In this document: positions 1 to 9,784 of the stretch, piece after piece
Position numbering within the stretch: the stretch's first letter is position 1
How the letters are laid out: each line of letters opens with the position of its first letter
Origin: Diogma glabrata
Lineage: Eukaryota > Arthropoda > Insecta > Diptera > Cylindrotomidae
Reading direction: 5' to 3'
Length of the DNA: 64,000 bases
NCBI GenBank assembly: GCA_963693315.1
Contig: OY856186.1
Location: 137,205,436 to 137,269,435 of the forward strand
The notes under the pieces: model-generated
Database searches by the model: none
The model's input: only the letters and a program-made list of their open reading frames with translations
Told to the model about the DNA's origin: nothing
Made by a program: the position numbers and the translations under genes

Positions 1-46
<46 letters not shown>

Positions 47-74
47 TATATTTAGTTTTAGATGGAGTTTACCA

Positions 75-109
<35 letters not shown>

Positions 110-392
110 TAAGGAGATATCTTCTTATACACAATAATAGTCACTACGGGCCTGGCACCCTCTATGGGTAAATAGCCCCATTCAAGATGGACTTGGACGT
201 AAAATTGAATGTATAAGATAAAAGATACTCCAGCACATTGAATGACCAATTTATCCATTATAGATAAAAGGACTTAATGCTGAACTTTTCCTATTTCGCT
301 CGCCGCTACTCAAGGAATCTTAGTTAATTTCTTTTCCTCTCCTAATTAATATGCTTAAATTCAGGAGGTAATCACACATGAATTGAGGTCGC
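1..392 (-). rRNA. 28S rRNA, 5' part (runs off the window)
   Basis: The reverse complement begins at about 392 with GCGACCTCAATTCATG, then TTTAAGCATATTAATTAG and GTAGCGGCGAGCGAA, the conserved start of eukaryotic large-subunit rRNA. It continues to the block ending GTGAGGGAAAGTTGAAAA at position 1. It follows 18S, 5.8S and 2S in normal rDNA order on the minus strand. Compared with the fly sequence I remember, several universally conserved positions carry C-to-T or G-to-A changes. That could mean a fast-evolving lineage or an inactive copy. Identity is certain; functionality is not. Confidence 0.96.
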
Positions 393-646
393 AATAAAAT
401 TTTTAATGTTATTATATAATATATCATTACAAAACGAAATAGTTCACATTCTCAATATTTAAAATAAAATAATGACTGATGTTGAACAAAAAGCACATTT
501 TATAATTTTATATAATAAACATTTTATTATAAATAATATAAATTATACATCATTGTACATCATATATTATTATTATTCCTGAATTATAGTATTATAACCA
601 TAAAACAGCATTAGTTTTATTAAAAACAGTTTATTTAGCTTATATA
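393..646 (-). other. ITS2 (between 2S and 28S)
   Basis: AT-rich spacer of about 250 bp between the 2S RNA and the start of 28S, with no coding signal. It is processed away in the pre-rRNA. Boundaries are inferred from the flanking rRNAs. Confidence 0.85.
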
Positions 647-675
647 AACGACCCTCAACCATATGTGGTCCAGCA
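647..675 (-). rRNA. 2S rRNA
   Basis: The reverse complement TGCTGGACCACATATGG followed by TTGAGGGTCGT closely matches the Drosophila 2S RNA, which has TGCTTGGACTACATATGG and TTGAGGGTTGT. It lies 27 bp after the 5.8S end, separated by a short AT spacer. In flies the 3' part of ancestral 5.8S is cut off as this approximately 30-nt RNA, which pairs with 28S in the ribosome. Its presence is the best clue to the organism. End positions are good to a few bases. Confidence 0.9.
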
Positions 676-702
676 GCATATATATGTTATATATTTATAC
701 TT
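676..702 (-). other. ITS2a, spacer between 5.8S and 2S
   Basis: A 27-bp A/T-only-like spacer between 5.8S and 2S. It is the segment that must be excised to give separate 5.8S and 2S RNAs in flies. Confidence 0.8.
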
Positions 703-825
703 GAGCATGGACCGCAATATGCGTTCAAAATGTTGATGTTCATGTGTCCTGCAGTTCACATAACTTCACGCAGTTTGCTGCGTTCTTCATCGACCCATGA
801 GCCTAGTGATCCCCCGTTAAGAGTT
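703..825 (-). rRNA. 5.8S rRNA
   Basis: The reverse complement starts AACTCTTAACGGGGGATCAC and includes CTCATGGGTCGATGAAGAAC, GTGAACTGCAGGACACATGA and TTTTGAACGCATATTGC. The inferred length of 123 nt equals Drosophila 5.8S. The stretch after GCAGCAAACTG reads CGTGAAGTTATGTG where flies usually have TGCGTCATCGTGTG, and CACTAGGCTC replaces CACTCGGCTC. These changes in a very conserved molecule suggest either lineage divergence or a decayed copy. Confidence 0.93.
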
Positions 826-955
826 ATTCATTATTTTTTTTTCATATAGCTATAAATTTTATTCAATTTTATATTGAAAATAGCACGAATTTAGTTATTC
901 AGCAATGCTGAGCGCATTTTCAATGGTAATTTTCATTTTTGGATTATTAAATCAA
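826..955 (-). other. ITS1
   Basis: AT-rich spacer of only about 130 bp between 18S and 5.8S, much shorter than the Drosophila ITS1. No coding signal is visible. Confidence 0.85.
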
Positions 956-1013
<58 letters not shown>

Positions 1014-1101
1014 AATAAACAAGTTCGGTCAACTTTGGTGAAACTACCACAACACAGTTATATGTCACGGCGATCACCTCTGAGGACCTCACTAACATAT
1101 T

Positions 1102-1147
<46 letters not shown>

Positions 1148-1695
1148 ATCAATGCGAGCTTATGACCCGCACTTACTGGGAATTCCAGGTTTAGGTGAAC
1201 AGTTTCAGTCCACAATCCCAACCACGAAGGTGGTTCAGCGGTTTACCCAGTCTTTTAAGACCAGGAAGACACGTTGATACCTTCATTGTAGCGCGCGTGC
1301 AGCCCAGGACATCTAAGGGCATTACTGACCTGTTATTGCTCAATCTCATTATTGCTAGACGCAATTTGTCCATTTAAGAAGCAAGTGTCCTGTTCAGACA
1401 AACCGCCAGGTATGGCTCCATCCATATGATAACTTAAACTTATTACAACAATACTCCGAAAAGTATAGAGAATAGAGGAATAACCACATATAGAGTTTCA
1501 ACACCATAACCCTGCCGGCATCTAGTTAAGAAATTTGAGTCTCGTTCGTTATCGGAATTAACCAGACAAATCACTCCACGAACTAAGAACGGCCATGCAC
1601 CACCAGCCATAGATTCGAGAAAGAGCTATTAATCTGTCTTACTCGTTTATGTTCGGACCTGGTAAGTTTTCCCGTGTTGAGTCAAATTAAGCCGC

Positions 1696-1742
<47 letters not shown>

Positions 1743-2959
1743 ACTTTGCAACCATACTTCCCCCGGAGCCCAAAAGCTTTGGTTTCCCGAAGAGCTACTG
1801 AAAGAGCCATAGGAGTAGCTACATCCAATTGCTAGCTGGCATCGTTTATGGTTAGAACTAGGGCGGTATCTGATCGCCTTCGAACCTCTAACTTTCGTTC
1901 TTGATTAATGAAAACATCTTTGGCAAATGCTTTCGCTTATGTTAGTCTTACGACGGTCCACGAATTTCACCTCTCGCACCGTAATACTAATGCCCCCAAC
2001 TGCTTCTATTAATCATTACGTCTTGATCTAAAAACCAATTGAAAATAGAACAGACGTTCTATTCCATTATTCCATGCACAGAATATATAGGCACAAATGG
2101 CCTGCTTTAAGCACTCTAATTTGTTCAAAGTAATTGTACTGTTCTACAACAGCACTCGATTAAGAGCACTGAAACAGATTTACACGTGAATAAACCTCTA
2201 ATTCAAAGAATCTTCAGCTTATATCACTCCAGTAATACGTCATAGCATCAAAGTATTGTACTAACCCAGTTATGGTGTACTACCTGTGCTTGACACAAGT
2301 TCAACTACGAACGTTTTAACCGCAACAACTTTAATATACGCTATTGGAGCTGGAATTACCGCGGCTGCTGGCACCAGACTTGCCCTCCAATTGTTCCTTG
2401 TTAAAGGATTTAAAGTGTACTCATTCCAATTACAGGGCCTCGGATTGAGTCCTGTATTGTTATTTTTCGTCACTACCTCCCCGTGCCGGGATTGGGTAAT
2501 TTACGCGCCTGCTGCCTTCCTTAGATGTGGTAGCCGTTTCTCAGGCTCCCTCTCCGGAATCGAACCCTGATTCCCCGTTACCCGTTGCAACCATGGTAGT
2601 CCTAGATACTACCATCAATAGTTGATAGGGCAGACATTTGAAAGATCCATCGCCGGTACAAGACCATGCGATCAACGTGTTATTCAGATTCATATTAAAA
2701 ACGATACAGTATACAAGTATACCTAATGTATCGATTGATTTTAATCTAATAAAAGCACACGTTCCTTGCGGATCGTGATCTGTTGCATGTATTAGCTCTA
2801 GAATTACCACAGTTATCCATGTAATTATGAATACGATCTAATAAACCATAACTGATATACTGAGCCTTCTGCGGTTTGACCTTACAAGGGTGTGTACTTA
2901 GACATGCATGGCTTAATCTTTGAGACAAGCATATAACTACTGGCAGGATCAACCAGAAT
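956..2959 (-). rRNA. 18S rRNA, full length
   Basis: The 5' end on the minus strand reads ATTCTGGTTGATCCTGCCAG at 2959. The 3' end reads GTAGGTGAACCTGCGGAAGG then ATCATTA at 956. Universal blocks are intact, including GCCAGCAGCCGCGGTAATTC near 2370 and the TTGACGGAAGGGCACCACC block near 1720. Length is 2004 nt, against about 1995 nt in Drosophila. Expansion segments are AT-rich as in flies. Short open frames on both strands here are chance translations of rRNA. Confidence 0.98.
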
Positions 2960-3391
2960 TCTATTTATATTTATAAATATTTGTGTTTCAATTATTAGTG
3001 AAATTGCTTTCCACTTATATAACTTTATTACTTGGAACGATTACCTTTCCAATAATAAACTATATTCGGTTCTATTTTTGTTCTATTATATATAAGAATT
3101 TTGTTTTCTTTTATTTTATTCAATAAACATGCCCCATCATGTATAACATAATAAATGTCTTTACAAGTATATTCAATAATCCAAACAATGAATTACATTC
3201 AATACATAAATATAAAACTTATTTTATATTTTTTCTTTTGATCGACTACTCTCATATAATACTTTTTATGTCCTAAAGTAGTGTAAAATACTCAAAAAAT
3301 AAAATCACATCTTATTAAAACAATATAAAATTACAAAAGACTACCTTCGACTTCACATAAAACTTAAAATATGTAAGGAAAATTTTAAAAA

Positions 3392-4640
3392 ATAGTTCAT
3401 AACTTCTTCTAGGTCATTCTTAGAGTAGTTAAATGTATGAGATGGTATTATTGATTTTTTATTTCCAACATTTCTTCCGAACATACTTAACCCCTATCTG
3501 CCTCCCTTCTGAGGGTTTTCATACAAAAAAATCAAAAAATTAAAAAAAAAATGTTAAAATATATTTCATAGCTTCCTCGGTGTGATCACTGGAGGAGTAA
3601 AACGTATGACTAGGTCCTATTGGTTTTTAATTTCCGCTATTTCCTCCAAACATACCAATCTTCTATCTCCCTCCCTTCTGGAGGTCTCCATACAAAAGTG
3701 GATATATTAATTTTTTATCTAAATTCGGTGTGACTGCCCCAAAGTGACTTATAGATGAGGCAAATGTATGACAAGGTCCTAATATTTTTTTAATCGTAAT
3801 ATTTCACCCTAAGTCTTCCACACCCCAACTGCAACCCTTAGGGGGGCTCCCATACAAAAAACTCAAAATATGAATAAAAATTTTAAAAAATAATTCATAG
3901 CTCCACCGTGATGACTTTTAGAGGGGTCAAATGTATGAGGAGGTCCATTTAATTTTTTATTTCAAATATTTCTTCCAAATATACCTATCCTCTATCTGCC
4001 TCCCTTCTGGACGTTCCCATACATAAGTGGAAAAATAAACTTTTTTGCATAAATTGGCTGTAACTGGCCCAAAGTGACTCTTAGATGTGGCAAATGTATG
4101 ACAAGGTCCTAATATTTTTTTAATCGTAATATTTCACCCTAAGTCATCCACACCCCATCTGTCACCCTTAGGGGGGCTCCCATACAAAAAACTCAAAATA
4201 TGAATAAAAATTTAAAAAAATAATTCATAGCTCCACCGTGATGACTATTAGAGGGGTCAAATGTATGAGGAGGTCCATTTAATTTTTTATTTCAAACATT
4301 TCTTCCAAATATACCTATCCTCTATCTGCCTCCCTTCTGGACGTTCCCATACATAAGTGGAAAAATAAACATTTTTGCATAAATTGGCTGTAACTGGCCC
4401 AAAGTGACTCCTAGATGTATGACAAGGTCCTAATATTTTTTTAATCGTAATATTTCACCCGAAATCATCCACACCCCATCTTCAACCCTTAGGGGGGTTC
4501 CCATATAAAAAACTCAAAATATGAATAAAAATTTTAAAAAATAATTCATAGCTCCACCGTGATGACTTTTAGAGGGGTCAAATGTATGAGGAGGTCCATT
4601 TAATTTTTCATTTCAAACATTTCTTCCTAATATACCTTCC
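3392..4640 (-). repeat. rDNA spacer array, ~165-bp monomers in alternating A/B dimers
   Basis: A core resembling CAAATGTATGA with GGTCC just after it recurs near 3416, 3584, 3745, 3911, 4075, 4241, 4405 and 4562, so spacing is 157-168 bp. From 3745 onward two types alternate, one with GAGGAGGTCC and one with GACAAGGTCC, giving a ~325-330 bp higher-order unit. The copies near 3416 and 3584 are the most diverged. One B copy near 4405 has lost about 9 bases. Spacer repeats of this kind often act as Pol I enhancers or promoter duplicates; here that role is only inferred. Confidence 0.85.
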
Positions 4641-4861
4641 TAAAAAATTTTCAAAATGCGGGGCCAGAGATTGTGTACCAGCACATATTGGCGACAGCAA
4701 AAATTGTCGCAAATCTTGGAGAATGGTATATAAACTGAAAGATGGGTCCAAAAGAGTACCCGTACTCAAGTTATAGCATAATTGGAATGCGGGTTTAGTC
4801 GGAGCACAAACTTTTGTTTCGTTTTTAAAATTTTTTGATTTTCGATATATGGCCTGTTTAA

Positions 4862-5030
4862 GGTAGCAAATCTGGTATTTTGACTAATTTCGCTTAAATG
4901 ACATCTAGAGATTTCCGCCAGCACATTTTGAAACTAATTAAATCTGTAATTTTTAATTGGTAGCAAATATAGTATTTTAACTAATTTCGCTTAAATTGAC
5001 ATTTAGAGATTTCCGCCAGCACATTTTAGG
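4862..5030. repeat. ~97-bp direct duplication next to the 5S gene
   Basis: Two copies beginning GGTAGCAAATCT and GGTAGCAAATAT (near 4862 and 4959) both run through ACTAATTTCGCTTAAAT and end GATTTCCGCCAGCACATTTT. They lie immediately downstream of the 5S gene on its own strand. Confidence 0.8.
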
Positions 5031-5043
5031 ACTTATAAAAATC

Positions 5044-5050
5044 AAAAAAA
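5044..5050 (-). terminator. Pol III terminator of the spacer 5S gene
   Basis: On the minus strand the 5S 3' end is followed at once by seven Ts. A run of four or more Ts is the standard RNA polymerase III stop signal. Confidence 0.75.
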
Positions 5051-5168
5051 GTTAACAACAAGCAGTGTTCCCAAGCGGTCATCCATCTAAGTACTAATCA
5101 CGCCCAATGTTGGTTAACTTCGGTGATCAGACGAGAACCGGTGATTTCAACATGGTATGGTCGTTAAC
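5051..5168 (-). rRNA. 5S rRNA inside the rDNA spacer
   Basis: The reverse complement runs from GTTAACGACCATACCATG to TTGTTGTTAAC, 118 nt. It contains the 5S internal control region blocks AGTACTTAGATGG and GACCGCTTGGGAAC, plus GGTTCTCGTCTGATCACCGA. The first and last nine bases (GTTAACGAC and GTTGTTAAC) pair end to end as helix I, although they differ from the usual GCCAACGAC and GTTGTTGGC. That pattern suggests compensated substitutions, so the RNA may still fold. It has the same orientation as 18S and 28S. Most insects keep 5S in separate arrays, so this location is unusual. Some centre positions deviate from the usual insect 5S. Confidence 0.92.
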
Positions 5169-5727
5169 ATATATTTGATAGTTATTTTTATATTATAACT
5201 GATAACTACAACTTTTTTCTATATGAGTTGATGTCTTCATACAAATTTTTAAAAATAATAATAGATCTCAATATAGAAGATAATGATTTCTTTCTATATG
5301 AGTAGATATTTTCATCACAAACAAAAATATCGCACCATCTCCTAAGTCGTACTACCACCTAATTATTTATCCTCTTGAACATCTCTTATTTATCCTCCTG
5401 AACATTATAATACTTAGATTACATTTATAATAATTATAATAACATTAATATAACAATAATAAGAACATTATAATAATGAAATTATTATAAGTATTATAAC
5501 TATTATTATGTCTTATGTTTTATTTTTATGTTTTATGTTTATGTTTAATATAAGTTTATGTTTATGTTTATGTTTATGTTTATGTTTATATTTTATATGT
5601 TTATAATTTATTCGAATGTCGTAGACGTAATAGTCTTATTACATTCTTCATTCATAACCTCATGGTTTTGGTTAAATTCAACATAACTGTTTTAAGAGTT
5701 AATTCATATATTAATACGAATCCTCGA
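5169..5727. other. rDNA spacer between 28S end and 5S
   Basis: AT-rich spacer without coding signal. It contains the TTTATG microsatellite at about 5508-5600. Confidence 0.75.
5508..5600. repeat. TTTATG microsatellite
   Basis: Six or more imperfect TTTATG hexamers in tandem with some TTTTATG variants. Confidence 0.85.
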
Positions 5728-6140
5728 AAAGAAGACGAGTCTCAAGGGATCGCAGTATGACGGCTGCTCTACCCTTTACAACGCTTCCACCGATAATAAT
5801 GTCGTTTGCAATTGATTCTGGGTTCTTACAGTGTCAATACTAAAGATTTGTATTATTCTGATCTTTGGCAAAACTATGAACATTCAAATAGATCATAACA
5901 GCCTTAAACCAAATATACACATTAGCATCAATTAAACCAAAAGTATCGAATAATAAGTAAATTACTATTTTAGAATATGGTTTTTGCTTAACAGATTGTT
6001 AAAACCCCATTTCAATTTTCGCAGACTAGCTTGGATACGACCTTAGAGGCGTTCAGGCATAATCCAACGATCGTTGCTTCATACCACTGTTCTCTCGAAC
6101 AAGTATTGAACCATGGGTCCGTACCTGCGGTGCTCATTGA
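5728..6140 (-). pseudogene. 28S rRNA 3' end, highly diverged copy
   Basis: The reverse complement contains GGATTATGCCTGAACGCCTC (6054-6073 region), matching the 28S block GGATTATGACTGAACGCCTC. The terminal segment TTGTAAAGGGTAGAGCAGCC then GATCCCTTGAGACT resembles the fly 28S end, which reads TTGTAAGCAGTAGAGTAGCC and GATCTGCTGAGATT. The region toward 6140 (ACCTGCGGTGCTC) also aligns to the ACCTGCGGTTCCTC block. These blocks are nearly invariant in working 28S genes, yet many positions differ here, so I call it a pseudogene. It sits in the right place to be the tail of the upstream rDNA unit. Homology is lost near 6140, where the retrotransposon remnant begins. Confidence 0.75.
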
Positions 6141-6144
6141 TTCA

Positions 6145-6345
6145 TATAGTTTCCGTTACACATATTTATTCTTATCATTTTATATGCAATACACTAATAT
6201 TGGTTCACACTGCGTTTTCACCAGCTTAGCTTCGTCATACTACATGAATTTAAATTCTCCGGGACTCTAACCATAACTGCTCTAAATGTATTCAAACCTC
6301 AAATAGCTGTGCATATTTATCAGTTCGTTTAACTAGCCTAAAATT
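6145..6345 (+). repeat. Diverged direct repeat, matches 11850-12065 (putative LTR piece)
   Basis: Shared landmarks in the same order are TCATACTA-ATGAATTT, then TTCAAACCT, then AGCTGTG and a TATTTATC/TATTTGTC block. I estimate roughly 65% identity by eye. Its position before and after the gypsy pol suggests left and right LTRs, but this is an inference. Confidence 0.5.
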
Positions 6346-6379
6346 GTATCCGTCAATCAGTGTAGAAATTGGCCTAGGA

Positions 6380-6445
6380 TTGTTTTATTTATTACTAACA
6401 ATATTTCTCACCGCTATACATATATATATATATATATATATTTCT
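6380..6445. repeat. Short (TA)n microsatellite
   Basis: About 25 bp of pure TA within AT-rich sequence of the LTR-like segment. Confidence 0.8.
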
Positions 6446-7169
6446 CTATAAATCTCGCAATTGTAGTTTGCTATTTTAATATTGGTTGTAAAACGTAATA
6501 AACCGATATTCTGAATGTACATCCGAGACTTCCATTGTAATTCATTAGTTCTCACTATTCCCCTGTAGATATCCACCAACCGGTTGATATTTCAGGTTGC
6601 TATCCATGAACATACTCCAATTTAGGACCCGGGTATTGTACGATGGTTTTGTTGTTTTTCAAATACATTGGTCAATATATTTCCCAAAATAAGAAAAAAA
6701 ATCCATTTCCTGATAGATGTCTCAATTCATGATTGTTTTCGATCGTCATAACAGAAATTCGAGATATCAAACCAAAAAAAATGTTCGAATTCGCATGCTA
6801 TATAAGCGCTGATTTTTCATATGGCGGCCTCTTAGTGGACTTTTTTGTCTGATGTAATAACAGCTGTGATTATTTTTTTGACGTGTTGCCGATGCAGGTG
6901 AATGATGGATGGCATATAAATCATCTGATACAACATAAAGAATTGATGGATTGGAATTTTGGAAGGAGATCGAATCTTTTATTTGGAGGGTCTACGTATT
7001 TTGGAGATTTGATAAATATTTTCCGATACCTGTAAGTTGTTTTTTCAAATGTTTAGTGACTTGCATAAAAACTAATGCAAAGAATATTAAAAATGGCGTT
7101 CGAATAGTTTTTGTTTTTGTGAGAAGTGACAGTCATTTTTTGTTGTTAGATGGATAATAGAAAACCAAT

Positions 7170-7870
7170 CCCGTGTTATAGTGTCAGTAGTCAAATTTAT
7201 ATCTGTAAAACTAAATGTATATCTAGTAAAGTCTATAGTGAAATCTCCCATAGAATCACTCAATTAAAAGATATATAGACCATTAACTTCGTAGTTATTA
7301 AACTCTATAGTGTCATCTAGGCAAAACCTTTATGTATGAAATTAAAATAAACAAAAAAAAAACAAAAGAAAAATTGCTATTTAGTAACTTTTATTGAGTT
7401 GCCAAGATAAAATATATATATATAAATAAAAGTAAAATTGATAGTTAGCAAATTTTTTACAGTGCTACTAGGATAAAATATATATATATAAATAAAATTA
7501 AAATTGATAGTTAGCAATTAGTGCTACTAAGTTAGGATATGTATATAATTAACATTAAATTCATTTTTAATAACTTTTATAGTGTTGTTAAGATAAAGTA
7601 TGTTTATAAAGAACAGTAAGTTCATGTCTAGTAAATTTCATAGTGCTGTCAAGGCTAAATATATGTGTAACCGTAAAATCATATTTAGCAAAAATTTTTT
7701 GGTGTTGCTAAGGCAAAATATATATAAGTAACTGAAAATTCATCTTTAGCAAATTCTTTTTTGTGTTGCTAAGGCTAAATTGTTGTATAATATTAAAAAA
7801 AAATTCCTGTGTAGTAATTAAACAAAGGAACCACGAAAAATTCAATGTTACGGTGTTACTAAAAATAAAA
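7170..7870. repeat. ~60-bp minisatellite, about 11 degenerate copies
   Basis: A GTGTTGCTAAGGC-like core recurs near 7398, 7462, 7521, 7582, 7643, 7702 and 7763, a spacing of 59-64 bp. Weaker copies occur near 7177, 7233, 7308 and 7850. Each unit also carries TAGCAAATTTTT and AAAATATATAT stretches. No coding potential is evident. Confidence 0.8.
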
Positions 7871-8194
7871 TAAAAAAATCATGTACCAAAATTAAATATA
7901 CGAGTAATTGATCATTCCAAGTTGTATGTATGAGATGTTTCGCTTTTACAACTAAACAATTTTGATAAGTGGATTCCAGCAAATCCCTTGTTCCGGACTT
8001 GAGACAACCAAAAATAAAAAAAAAATACTAATAGTGCATTGTTCACATATAGTTGCTGGGAAAGGAAAAAAATGTTTTTTGTCATTTGTCTGTTCTGTGA
8101 AAGATGAAAGGGGAGGAATTAAATCAATTTCTTATCGGCACCGTATGCTTTTTGCTGCCCGTGATAGCAAATTAAGGTTTTGGATTTTGGCGCT

Positions 8195-8555
8195 ACGGCG
8201 CAACATTTTACTATTATTGTTCAACTTATCAGTAATCGCCTTAGTTTTTGTGGTGCAACATTTATTATTACTATTCAACTTACCAGTAATCGCCTTAATT
8301 TTTGTGGCGCAACAATTTATTATTTTATTGTTATTATTCAACTTATCAGTGATCATCTTAGTTTTGTGGTGCAACATTTATTATTACTAGTCAACTTACC
8401 AGTAATCGCCTTAATTTTTGTGGCGCAACATTTTATTGTTATTATTCAACTTACCAGTAATCGCCTTAACTTTTGGTGCGCAACATTTTTATTGTAATTA
8501 TACAACTTACCAGTACTCGCCCTAGTTTTTGTGGCGCAACATTTTGTCTAGTGCT
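8195..8555. repeat. ~51-64-bp minisatellite, six to seven copies
   Basis: CAACTTACCAGTAATCGCC or a close variant recurs near 8223, 8276, 8340, 8391, 8448 and 8504, each followed by TTTGTGGCGCAACATTT. The open frames that cover the array are by-products of the repeat. It lies upstream of a leader segment that also follows the minisatellite at 13725-14335. Confidence 0.9.
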
Positions 8556-8659
8556 TTCGAGTAACGCCAATTGCACTGATTATCTCAACTATAAAGCAAC
8601 GTGTCATCAACATTCTCTGGCCTGCCGCCTGAGTTTGGTTTATTTTTTTTGTACTGGGG

Positions 8660-9784
8660 GATGCACCGATGATGGAGAGCTGAACCATAAGATATTGAGG
8701 ACGGTCTGGATATAATCATGTGGTGAGTGTTCTTTAGCTATTCTTTTAAATTAAAGGTATGAATGAGCGTGGGCGGGTATATGTATGAATGTATGTATGT
8801 GGGGTGGGTTCATGAGATGCATGCTCGGTGAATAAATTTCTGTATTTTACTGCATTTACCGAACAATCTGGATGAGGGTCAAGTAACCGAACCTGTAGTC
8901 TTGAAACGTGCTTGTTTATCGTCAAATATTCTAGAGGGTAGGCTTTCTTGGCAAACCTCTGCGTTATAATGATTACTTAAAACTGAGAAAAAGGTGAATA
9001 ATCTATCAGTCTAAATTAATTGGAGAGGTGATTAGTGTGACAATGACCTTAACTCAACAGTGTATTTTTGGTTATTTGCAATAATTTTGTAAGACGATCT
9101 AGAACAAATACTTAAACGTGTAATATTCTGCTGCATTTCTCCAAATTGCGCCTTATTGAAGATAAGTAAGAAATGAGTCACTAGCAACAGAAATACATTA
9201 GTTTGGGTTTAAATTAATCATATTATATTTATTCAACATTTGAGATATCTAAATAATATTTTCTTCATAGATTACCTCCATCAAAATGATACCAGAATAC
9301 ACAAATTTGCATAATGTTTATAAATTTAATTTAATTATGACGATCAAATAATTCACCGTGAATAATAACCGATTAATTACAGTAATGAAAATTGAAATAT
9401 AACTAGTGATTTGTTTCGAGTGTGTTTGAATGTTGGCATAGATGTGGATATGGTTGATATTGTGCATGTGTGGGAGAGTGCGAGCGTGTATGAGGTGTGA
9501 GAGTGAGAGAGTGTGAGCGTATGGGAGTGAATGTGGGGGTTGGACGTGCTGATCGCAGTTTTTTCGCCAAAGGGGTCGCCAGAGTCTCATTTTTTCACTT
9601 GTCTTCTTTCCATTTCTGTCTAATCACGTAATTTGCGTACATTTCTGTATTTTTGTTGATGGAGGAGGTATATTTCTACCAAATCCACGAAGGCTGAAAG
9701 CTAGTCGATTCGGCGTTATCAATCTCACTAGGTACGCAGCCTGCTATGCGCTTCATTGGTTCGCCAATGAAGAAGCACCTCATT
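8660..9784 (+). repeat. Retroelement leader segments shared with 14355-14760
   Basis: Two blocks match the second copy. The first is 8660-8830, with GATGGAG, GGTGAGTGT and ATGAATGTATGT. The second is about 9460-9784, with GGGGTCGCCAGAGTCTCAT and CTAGGTACGCA. About 630 bp between them has no counterpart in the second copy and may be an insertion. The second block runs straight into the RT remnant. No open frame of convincing length is present. Confidence 0.7.

Larger units (their letters stand above)
2960..5050 (-). other. rDNA intergenic spacer with 5' external transcribed spacer
   Basis: Non-coding DNA upstream of 18S and downstream of the 5S copy. The 430 bp nearest 18S is plain AT-rich sequence that should hold the external transcribed spacer. 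Farther out are the ~165-bp repeats (3392-4640), a short hairpin around 4690-4715 with arms GCGACA and TGTCGC, and a ~97-bp direct duplication beside the 5S gene. I could not place the Pol I promoter by eye. Confidence 0.8.

Noticed and set aside
979..2952. Open frames across 18S
   Set aside because: They fall inside a fully recognised rRNA gene on both strands.
5051..5168. 5S sequence as the head of a 5S-derived SINE
   Set aside because: The match is full length with a terminator immediately after it; there is no SINE body or poly-A/simple-repeat tail and no flanking target duplication that I can see.
5728..6600. R1 or R2 retrotransposon inserted in 28S
   Set aside because: The 28S homology ends well downstream of the classical R1/R2 sites and no R1/R2 RT is present nearby.
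7170..8555. Tandem units as a CRISPR array
   Set aside because: Units are degenerate minisatellite repeats without constant repeat plus unique spacers, in a eukaryotic genome.
9318..9590. 90-aa minus-strand ORF (His-rich)
   Set aside because: Translation of a GTGTGAG-type simple sequence in the retroelement leader; the equivalent frame in copy 2 is not conserved as protein.
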